Origin: Deltaproteobacteria bacterium
Lineage (GTDB): Bacteria; Desulfobacterota; Desulfobacteria; Desulfobacterales; SURF-7
Reading direction: 5' to 3'
DNA length: 17,672 bases
Assembly: GCA_019307665.1 (NCBI GenBank)
Contig: JAFDJC010000024.1
Span: 1-17,672 of the forward strand
Shown here: positions 1 to 5,530 of the stretch, piece after piece
How the letters are laid out: every line of letters starts with the position of its first letter
How positions within the stretch are numbered: position 1 is the first letter of the stretch
The notes under the pieces: model-generated
Told to the model about the DNA's origin: nothing
What the model saw: only the letters and a program-made list of their open reading frames with translations
Database searches by the model: none
Made by a program: the position numbers and the translations under genes

Positions 1-158
1 GCAAGCTTTTTGGACCCTGGATGGAGGCACATCTGGGCAAAGAACAAATGGGCATCCTTAAGGCTCTGAAATCCTATTTTGATCCTAATAATATCATGAA
101 TCCCGGTGGGACGCTTGGTCTCGATACACAGGATGATGAAAAAAGAGTAATCAAATAG
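1..158 (+). CDS. FAD-linked oxidase, C-terminal end (partial, 5' end outside window)
   Basis: Only the last 51 codons are present, read from base 3 to the TAG at 156-158. The peptide ends in a segment with DPNNIMNPGG, which resembles the end of the C-terminal cap domain of FAD-binding type-4 oxidases (glycolate or D-lactate dehydrogenase and alkyldihydroxyacetonephosphate synthase relatives), where a 'DPNNILNPG' signature lies close to the C-terminus. The flavin-binding domain is outside the window, so substrate cannot be told. An FGGY kinase start follows 37 bases later on the same strand, which suggests the two once formed an operon for oxidation and phosphorylation of a small hydroxy-compound or polyol. 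That last point is inference. Confidence 0.6.
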   Translation, partial: KLFGPWMEAHLGKEQMGILKALKSYFDPNNIMNPGGTLGLDTQDDEKRVIK

Positions 159-195
159 GATCTTGAAACCTCACAGTTTTTATTAGGTGGTTAAT

Positions 196-432
196 ATGCG
201 AAACTCGACACAAAAAAATGAAGAACTTATAATGGCGATTGACTCCGGCACTCAGTCTGTCAGGGCAGCCCTGGTAAATTATTCCGGCGAAATAACACAC
301 CTTGTCAAAAATGAGATCGAACCTTACTTCTCTGAGCGACCTGGGTGGACTGAACAAAACCCTGAGTATTACTGGGAAATGTTATGTAAAACCTGCAAAG
401 AGCTTTTACATAAAACAGATCAGCATAAATGA
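196..432 (+). pseudogene. FGGY-family carbohydrate kinase, N-terminal remnant (78 residues of about 500)
   Basis: The reading frame begins with a typical FGGY (xylulokinase/glycerol kinase) N-terminus: AIDSGTQSVRAAL matches the phosphate-1 loop D-x-G-T-x-S-x-R, and GWTEQNPEYYWE matches the family's 'GW.EQ.P..WW' element. It then ends at a TGA (430-432) after 78 residues, while family members run to roughly 500 and need a second domain for ATP binding and catalysis. A protein of this length cannot be a working kinase. ATG at 196 is preferred because AGGTGG (185-190) sits 5 bases upstream; an in-frame GTG at 187 overlaps that site. Just after the stop the same frame reads V-I-K-A-V and a shifted frame reads S-T-C-C-L-V-D-K, which may be a trace of the next kinase strand, but no further kinase sequence follows. 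A deletion is more likely than a single frameshift. Confidence 0.7.
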
Positions 433-534
433 GTCATCAAGGCGGTTATCCACCTGTTGTCTTGTAGATAAGCGTTTAATAGAAATGGCCTGAAGTTAAG
501 CTGTATTAAATAGACATAGTGGATGTATCAATTT

Positions 535-550
535 GCTACATATCTGTAGC
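535..550. promoter_or_regulatory. Dyad-symmetric candidate activator site 1
   Basis: A perfect inverted repeat GCTACA-TATC-TGTAGC. It is centred about 200 bases upstream of the start point predicted from the sigma-54 promoter. A direct repeat of its left arm (TTGCTAC) occurs at 560-566, about 2.5 helical turns downstream. Suggested role, by position only: upstream activating sequence for the NtrC-family regulator encoded at 2310-3659. Confidence 0.4.
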
Positions 551-600
551 CCTTTGTTATTGCTACGAAATTGATCAGGATATTTGTAAGTCAAGCATGA

Positions 601-621
601 GTTGTAGCATGCTGTTACAAC
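601..621. promoter_or_regulatory. Dyad-symmetric candidate activator site 2
   Basis: An inverted repeat GTTGTA-N9-TACAAC, 21 bases long with 6-bp arms. It contains the same TGTAGC word found in site 1. Its centre is about 130 bases upstream of the predicted sigma-54 start point, in the usual range for NtrC-type enhancers. Its right half, GTTACAA (614-620), is repeated in inverted form as TTGTAAC at 648-654. Confidence 0.45.
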
Positions 622-716
622 GGCCTGTTATTTTAAAAAGTAATCCATTGTAACGGCAATAAAAAAAATATAGTATTTACAGATAGATATATAAAAATCC
701 CACCAATTGATTTTTC

Positions 717-731
717 TGGCACAACCATTGC
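717..731 (+). promoter_or_regulatory. Sigma-54 (RpoN) -24/-12 promoter
   Basis: TGGCAC-AACCA-TTGC matches the sigma-54 core consensus TGGCAC-N5-TTGC at every fixed position, with the invariant GG and GC the correct 10 bases apart. It points toward the GcvH-like gene at 802, giving an expected leader of about 60 bases. A sigma-54-dependent activator is encoded in the next operon. No competing good sigma-70 promoter was seen here. Confidence 0.85.
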
Positions 732-801
732 GATACTATATGACTAAAAAGGAAATTTAACCTGCATTGGAAAGATTAATACAAATAAAGGGGAGAAGGA
801 A

Positions 802-1710
802 ATGAAAACTAAAACAAAAAAGAAAGGTATAAGGGGATTTCAAGTACTTGAGAATGAATGTATTTGGATGAAGGCAGGGGTTGTCAGCCTGCATACCTGC
901 AACAAAGTATATGACTGTTTTGACTGTAAGTTTGATAAGGCAATGACTAAGGCCATGGGGACAAAGGCAACCCAGGAAACTGCTTCAAACTGGGCCACAT
1001 ATTTTAAGGAGAAATTTGACGGGGCGGAAAGGCCTTGTCGCCATGTGGTGACCGGACGAATTCAGCAACCAAAAATCTGCACCCACAATTATGAATGCCA
1101 TGACTGTACATTTGACCAGATGCTTGATGATATCGAAATTTCAGAAGCACAATCAATACCTGAATATATTAATGCATCAGGATTTAAACTTGCACAGGAT
1201 TATTATTATCATGATGGTCATACCTGGGTCAGAATAGAACATGGCGGCATGGCACGTATCGGTTTTGATGATTTTGCCATGAAACTGTTTGGAAAGGCGG
1301 AATTTGTTCCTGAACTTATGAGCATTGGAAGTTATATGAAAAAAGGAGAGAAAGGCTGGTCAATCACCCAGGATAACCATAAAGCGTCAGTTATTTCACC
1401 GGTCTCAGGAACGGTTCTTTCTGTAAATCAAAGGGCAAAAGACAATCCTGGTATCATGCATGATGATCCTTACCAGGATGGGTGGCTGTTTATAGTGGAA
1501 CCGGAGGATCCTTTAAAAAGTTTAAGAAAGCTTAAATTCGGGGAAGACAGTATCAATTGGATGGAAAAGGAGAATTCCAAGCTCATGGATATGATGGGAC
1601 CCGAATATGCGAACCTGGCAGCAACCGGTGGAGAACCGGTAAAGGATTTTTTTGGATTCAATCCTGAAATAGGATGGGATAGACTGGTCACTACATTTCT
1701 TAAAACATGA
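802..1710 (+). CDS. GcvH-like (lipoyl-domain) protein with tandem N-terminal four-cysteine motifs
   Basis: A 302-residue soluble protein in three parts. Residues 15-110 hold a duplicated motif: C20-x12-C33-x5-C39-x2-C42 and C79-x13-C93-x5-C99-x2-C102, each ending CxDCxFD, which looks like a metal- or cluster-binding repeat. Residues about 130-235 resemble glycine cleavage H protein (HTWVRIEHGGMARIG, then SPVSGTV, DNPGI, DPYQDGWL). The C-terminal 65 residues (GGEPVKDFFG, GWDRLVTTFL) lie beyond a normal H protein, which is about 130 residues. The canonical lipoyl lysine lies seven residues before SPVSG; here that position is N192, and the nearest lysine is K194. Normal lipoylation and a role in glycine cleavage are therefore doubtful; a redox or carrier role is inference. 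Start ATG 802 follows GGGGAGAAGG. Expression is expected from the sigma-54 promoter at 717. Similar proteins are, from memory, common and uncharacterised in sulfate reducers. Confidence 0.8.
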   Translation: MKTKTKKKGIRGFQVLENECIWMKAGVVSLHTCNKVYDCFDCKFDKAMTKAMGTKATQETASNWATYFKEKFDGAERPCRHVVTGRIQQPKICTHNYECHDCTFDQMLDDIEISEAQSIPEYINASGFKLAQDYYYHDGHTWVRIEHGGMARIGFDDFAMKLFGKAEFVPELMSIGSYMKKGEKGWSITQDNHKASVISPVSGTVLSVNQRAKDNPGIMHDDPYQDGWLFIVEPEDPLKSLRKLKFGEDSINWMEKENSKLMDMMGPEYANLAATGGEPVKDFFGFNPEIGWDRLVTTFLKT

Positions 1711-1736
1711 TCAGGTAAATTAATCACAGGCGAAAA

Positions 1737-1772
1737 AGCCGGGAGTCATGAACAGTGGCTTGGCTCCTGGTT
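1737..1772. terminator. Hairpin terminator between converging genes
   Basis: CCGGGAGTC (1739-1747) pairs with GGCTCCTGG (1762-1770), 9 bp including two G-T pairs, and can be extended slightly at both ends. On the minus strand the stem is followed by a run of five T (A run 1733-1737 on plus), so it fits an intrinsic terminator of the archaemetzincin operon. On the plus strand it lies 30 bases after the GcvH-like stop but has only a weak T-rich tail (TTCTATAAT), so termination in that direction is less sure. Confidence 0.6.
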
Positions 1773-1786
1773 CTATAATGTTGGCT

Positions 1787-2308
1787 TCAGGATGTTGGTT
1801 TCAACGCGTACCTGATGTGATCCAGGCAATATTTGCAGAAAATAGCAGAAATTGAATCAAGTTGTTCAATATTTTTAGAAAATTTCATTACACAGGTTTT
1901 TTCATGGCAATGGCCAAGATTAATCAGATGGCCAAATTCATGAAGCGCCACCTTTGCAGCCCTTTCAGAACTCTGTTTCAGCCTGTATAATGAAGCCAGA
2001 GCGCATTTCCCTCCCATTCTGGCTTCACCCAGCACATAGGAGAACACCGGGATAAAAAGATCAGCATCGATCAGTGCAATGATTTTACTGCATCCCTTAA
2101 AGTTCATAGTTTCAAGCCTGTTTATGATAATCCCTGCATTATATTGAACTCTTCTTTTGTCAAAGGCGTAATCAGGATGATCAAGGGGAGGGAGGATAAG
2201 GGACTTGATACGCAATTCACCTAAAAACGAACCTGCAATAACCTTTAAATACGCAGTGTCAATTTCTCCAACAGGCTGAATGCCTATGCAGAAATTTCCC
2301 TGACTCAT
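1787..2308 (-). CDS. amzA: Archaemetzincin-family zinc metalloprotease
   Basis: A 173-residue cytoplasmic-looking protein without signal peptide or membrane segment, the usual size of archaemetzincins. The extended zinc motif HEFGHLINLGH lies at 123-133 (three histidine ligands and the catalytic glutamate E124). It is followed by C134, C139 with M141 (the Met-turn segment CVM), and C158-x2-C161 near the C-terminus, the second, structural zinc site that marks archaemetzincin. The family is widespread in archaea and patchy in bacteria; its natural substrates are, as far as I know, not established. The ATG lies one base after the response regulator's stop codon, so translation is probably coupled and the gene belongs to the two-component operon. 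A role in processing a regulator or the neighbouring GcvH-like protein is inference from position. Confidence 0.88.
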   Translation of the reverse strand: MSQGNFCIGIQPVGEIDTAYLKVIAGSFLGELRIKSLILPPLDHPDYAFDKRRVQYNAGIIINRLETMNFKGCSKIIALIDADLFIPVFSYVLGEARMGGKCALASLYRLKQSSERAAKVALHEFGHLINLGHCHEKTCVMKFSKNIEQLDSISAIFCKYCLDHIRYALKPTS

Positions 2309-2309
2309 T

Positions 2310-3659
2310 TTATGGCTTTTCCATATTTTGGCGTTTGATCATTCTATGGAGAGTTGCCCGGCTGACGCCAAGAATATCTGCCGACCTGGAGATATTCCAT
2401 TCATTATCCTGTAAAATGTTTTTAATATGCCTTTTTTCCATATCACGCAGTGTGAGTACGTTACTATCAAATGACTGTGAAGAGATGGTTTTAAGAAATC
2501 CAAAATCATTCAAAGCAAGGGTTCTTGATTTGGAGAGTACTACAGCTCGTTCGATAGCGTTTTCAAGCTCTCTGACATTGCCGGGCCAGTGATAGTTTTT
2601 AAGATATTTAAGAGTGGTTTTATCAATGGTATCAATTTTTTTTGTAGTTTCGTGACTATACTTTTCAAGGAAATGATAGGCAAGCAGGGGAATATCATCT
2701 GCTCTCTCTCTAAGGGGGGGGATCTCAATGTCAATTACATTTATCCGGTAAAAGAAATCATTTCTGAAATGTCCTGTTTGGATCTTGTCTCCAAGGTTCT
2801 GACGGGTAGCTGATAATAATCTGAAATCCACATCTATCTGCTGGGTCTGGCCCAGGCGGGTTATTTTTTTTTCTTCAAGCACCCGGAGAAGATCAACCTG
2901 CATTTTTTGGGAGATCTCTCCGATTTCATCAAGAAACAGGGTGCCGCCTGACACTACTTCAAGAAATCCTTTGCGACTGTGAGACGCACCGGTAAATGCG
3001 CCTTTATTATATCCAAACAGCTCGCTTTCAAGCAGAGAATCAGGAAGCGCGCCGCAGTTTATGGGAACAAAAGGGAAGTTGTTTCTAAGACTTTTTACAT
3101 GGATTGCTTTGGCAACAAGTTCTTTTCCGGTTCCGGTCTCTCCCAGGATAAGAACCGGGGCATCGGTTGCAGCAACCTCTTCAATGAGCGTGTAAATCTT
3201 TGTCATTGAATCGGATTCGCCAATAATATTGTCAAACCTGGTGATTTTATCCAGTTGCCCTTTGAGATACCTGTATTCTGAACTGATTTTATTCTGTTGG
3301 AATATTTTTTCCATTACCAGGGAAAGCTGATCAGGCTTAAACGGTTTGAGCAAATAGTCCGATGCTCCTATCTTCATAGCCTGTATTGCACTGTCAATTG
3401 AACCATAAGCGGTTATGATCACCACAGCAGTATCAGGATAAAGCTGTTTTACTTTTTCAAGAAGTTCAAATCCGCTCATTCCCGGCATTTTCATATCAAC
3501 AAACATGGTATCGAAATTTTTTTGCTCCAGCTTTTGCAGGGCTTCGTTTCCGCTTGCGGCTGATTCCGTATCATACCCCTCCCTTGAGAACCAGTGATAC
3601 AGAGATTCTCTAACCACAAGCTCATCATCCACAACCAGTATTTTCATATTCTGATCCAT
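2310..3659 (-). CDS. NtrC-family sigma-54-dependent response regulator
   Basis: A 449-residue protein with full NtrC layout. The receiver domain (1-120) has the acidic pair D11/D12, phosphoacceptor D55, T83 and K105. The AAA+ domain (about 143-375) has Walker A GETGTGKE (173-180), the sigma-54 contact loop GAFTGA (220-225), Walker B GTLFLDEI (239-246) and WPGNVREL (358-365). A Fis-type helix-turn-helix ends the protein (about 420-445, NISRSADILGVSRATLHRM). Every residue needed for phosphorylation-controlled activation of sigma-54 polymerase appears intact. ATG 3659 is preferred over the in-frame ATG four codons later because AGGAG sits 6 bases upstream. It lies 31 bases after the kinase gene and is its likely partner. 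Its probable target is the sigma-54 promoter at 717, the only consensus one found here. Confidence 0.93.
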   Translation of the reverse strand: MDQNMKILVVDDELVVRESLYHWFSREGYDTESAASGNEALQKLEQKNFDTMFVDMKMPGMSGFELLEKVKQLYPDTAVVIITAYGSIDSAIQAMKIGASDYLLKPFKPDQLSLVMEKIFQQNKISSEYRYLKGQLDKITRFDNIIGESDSMTKIYTLIEEVAATDAPVLILGETGTGKELVAKAIHVKSLRNNFPFVPINCGALPDSLLESELFGYNKGAFTGASHSRKGFLEVVSGGTLFLDEIGEISQKMQVDLLRVLEEKKITRLGQTQQIDVDFRLLSATRQNLGDKIQTGHFRNDFFYRINVIDIEIPPLRERADDIPLLAYHFLEKYSHETTKKIDTIDKTTLKYLKNYHWPGNVRELENAIERAVVLSKSRTLALNDFGFLKTISSQSFDSNVLTLRDMEKRHIKNILQDNEWNISRSADILGVSRATLHRMIKRQNMEKP

Positions 3660-3690
3660 AATCAGCTCCTGAAATTTTTAATCGTTGACA

Positions 3691-5211
3691 TTAGTTGGAT
3701 ACAACACGAGGAAATGAGATAATAAATGAAGTCCCCTTGTCCGAACTGCTTTCTACCCTGACATTTCCTTTATGATCTTTGACAATGCCGTAGACAATGG
3801 AGAGTCCAAGACCGGTTCCACCTTCCTCCTTGGTTGTAAAGAACGGATCAAATATATGCTCCATATCTTTTTTTGTTATTCCATATCCATTATCACTGAT
3901 TTCAATCCATACAGTTTTTTTATCTTTTTCTACCCCTGATTTTATATTAACTTCTCCCCCTTCGGGCATGGCATCAATGGCATTAAAAATAATGTTTAGA
4001 AAACATTGCTGCAACTGGTTATTATCCGCATGTACAATAAGGGGGGATTTGCAGAGAGATGTTGTTAATTTGATGTCTGAAAGTTCAAGTTTGTGACCTG
4101 TCAAAGAGATCACTGTAGTAAGAATATCATTAATATCAGTATTTACAAATTCCAGGGCAGATTCCCTTGAAAAGGCAAGAAGGCCTGAAACAATATTACC
4201 GCATCTTTCCAGCTCCCTTGTCATATGTGAACTAAATTCCCTGAGTTGTTTTAAATCCGTTTTATCCAGGCTGTCTTTTTCGGCCATGTCTTTAATGATA
4301 TGGCTGAAGGTTAGAAGCCCTTGAATGGGGTTGTTTATCTCATGGACACTGCTTGCAACCAGCTTCCCCAAAGCCACCAGCCTGTCCTCCTGGATAATTT
4401 TCTTCATGTCTGAGTGTATTTTTTTAACCTTGTTTTCCCATTTTTCTGCAATCTCGGATGTAATATCCTGCCACAACTCAACGACATGATTTACTTTGTT
4501 ATTCTGGTCCCGAATGGGATAGGTAGCAATGCTGAAATAGTTTGTTTCACCATCAGGCAACACATATTCATGGATGATATGAGCGGGTTTTCCAGTTTCC
4601 AGGGTTTTAATCAGCGGACAGTCTAAGCCCGGGTTTTCAGAAGGGCAAGGTGCATAAAAGCCCTTAACCACCTCGTAGCATTTTTTTCCTAAAATATCTT
4701 CTTTTGTTTTTCTGACTCCTTTTAAATAAACTTCATTGGCATCAACAACATTAAAATCAGGATCAAGTACGACAACGCCAAGATTTGTCTGCTGAAAAAG
4801 AATTTCATAATATCTCTTGTCCAGAGAGGCTTGTTTTTTAGCCTTGATGAGATCCAGGTTCATTTCGTACAGGCTTTTTAACAATTGCCCAATATTGTGC
4901 TCAATAATACCGATATTATCAGGGCGCATGGCTATTAACTCAGGAAGGCTTTTGTTGTTTGTCAGTTCAATCACTGCATCAGGCTTGCTATTATTAAAAA
5001 GTTCTTGAAAACTTTCAGCGGTCAATATTCCTAATTTTCTTGCCAGAACCATGCCCTGGGCATCAGGATTTATGTCACAGACCCACAAAATTTTTATGCC
5101 AAGATATGGAAAAGATGTTGTTTCAAGAAGATCAAGGAAAAATTTGCAGGTTCGGCCACCGCCGACAATTCCAATACTAAATGGTGTTTTTCTTTGATCT
5201 TTAATATTCAT
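3691..5211 (-). CDS. Soluble sensor histidine kinase with N-terminal Rossmann-like domain and PAS domain
   Basis: A 506-residue cytoplasmic kinase with no membrane segment. Residues 11-115 look like an NAD(P)-binding Rossmann fold: GIVGGGRTCKFFLDLL (14-29) fits the glycine-rich dinucleotide loop and ILWVCDINPDA (41-51) fits the second strand ending in an acidic residue, as in homoserine or aspartate dehydrogenases, but no catalytic domain follows. A PAS domain (about 134-255) carries three cysteines, C178, C189 and C198. A charged linker leads to HisKA with phosphoacceptor H290 (SVHEINNPI), N box at N410, G1 DNGYG (440-444) and G2 GTGLGLS (465-471). Start ATG 5211 has an AAGGA about 10 bases upstream. 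It heads the operon with the NtrC regulator and archaemetzincin. Sensing of NAD(H) state or a small metabolite is inference. Confidence 0.9.
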   Translation of the reverse strand: MNIKDQRKTPFSIGIVGGGRTCKFFLDLLETTSFPYLGIKILWVCDINPDAQGMVLARKLGILTAESFQELFNNSKPDAVIELTNNKSLPELIAMRPDNIGIIEHNIGQLLKSLYEMNLDLIKAKKQASLDKRYYEILFQQTNLGVVVLDPDFNVVDANEVYLKGVRKTKEDILGKKCYEVVKGFYAPCPSENPGLDCPLIKTLETGKPAHIIHEYVLPDGETNYFSIATYPIRDQNNKVNHVVELWQDITSEIAEKWENKVKKIHSDMKKIIQEDRLVALGKLVASSVHEINNPIQGLLTFSHIIKDMAEKDSLDKTDLKQLREFSSHMTRELERCGNIVSGLLAFSRESALEFVNTDINDILTTVISLTGHKLELSDIKLTTSLCKSPLIVHADNNQLQQCFLNIIFNAIDAMPEGGEVNIKSGVEKDKKTVWIEISDNGYGITKKDMEHIFDPFFTTKEEGGTGLGLSIVYGIVKDHKGNVRVESSSDKGTSFIISFPRVVSN

Positions 5212-5530
5212 AATAAGATTTTTCCTTTTTATTAAACACCAATTTTCGCAAACTGTATCATGGCAACAATTTCTATTCTATCAAAAATGTATGGTTTGTC
5301 CTTATTTATGTCATATCATTATGTCGACTTGTACTCAACCTGACATTTTTTACGCCAAAACCATCTTGACACATCATCAGCATTCTTTTATAGTTTGCCT
5401 GTTGCTAAATCTCCACTTATAATTGATTTATCTGTCTGGGCCGACATTCAAAAGGCTATGCAGCATAAAACAAAGCATGCTATAAGTGCTTCTAAAAACA
5501 GTATACACCTGCTGTTGATAAATACAAAAA
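5212..5530. other. Divergent intergenic region between sensor kinase and glycogen operon
   Basis: 319 bases without a gene, containing control signals for both sides. Rightward it holds the sigma-70 promoter at 5366-5394. Leftward there is only a weak candidate for the kinase operon: TTGATA (minus strand of 5279-5284), a 16-base spacer and CATGAT (5257-5262). I found no sigma-54 box on the minus strand, so the kinase-regulator operon is not obviously self-activated. An inverted pair CACTTATA (5414-5421) / TATAAGTG (5481-5488) lies in the glycogen operon leader. Confidence 0.5.
5366..5394 (+). promoter_or_regulatory. Sigma-70 promoter of the glycogen operon
   Basis: TTGACA (5366-5371) is a perfect -35 box, followed by a 17-base spacer and TATAGT (5389-5394), which matches five of six -10 positions. 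Transcription would start near 5401 and give a leader of about 130 bases before the debranching enzyme ATG at 5531. Confidence 0.7.

Larger units (their letters stand above)
433..801 (+). other. AT-rich intergenic control region upstream of the GcvH-like gene
   Basis: This 369-base stretch has no convincing gene. An open frame running to 493 is a short out-of-frame extension of the kinase remnant. It contains at least two dyad-symmetric elements (535-550 and 601-621), a repeated TTGCTAC at 533-539 and 560-566, an inverted pair GTTACAA (614-620) / TTGTAAC (648-654), an A/T-rich spacer, and a sigma-54 core promoter at 717-731. The layout of enhancer-like dyads, A/T-rich spacer and -24/-12 box is what a promoter driven by an NtrC-type activator usually looks like. 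Confidence 0.6.

Noticed and set aside
430..432. TGA in the kinase frame as a selenocysteine codon
   Set aside because: The frame meets another stop (TAA) 11 codons later, the residues after it do not restore a clear kinase, and FGGY kinases have no selenocysteine at this place.
802..1710. Ordinary glycine cleavage H protein (gcvH)
   Set aside because: The protein is more than twice the normal length, has eight patterned N-terminal cysteines, lacks lysine at the canonical lipoyl position and has no gcvT/gcvP neighbours.
5250..5284. Sigma-54 promoter for the kinase operon on the minus strand
   Set aside because: A TTTGC resembling the -12 element occurs, but no GG lies at the required -24 spacing.
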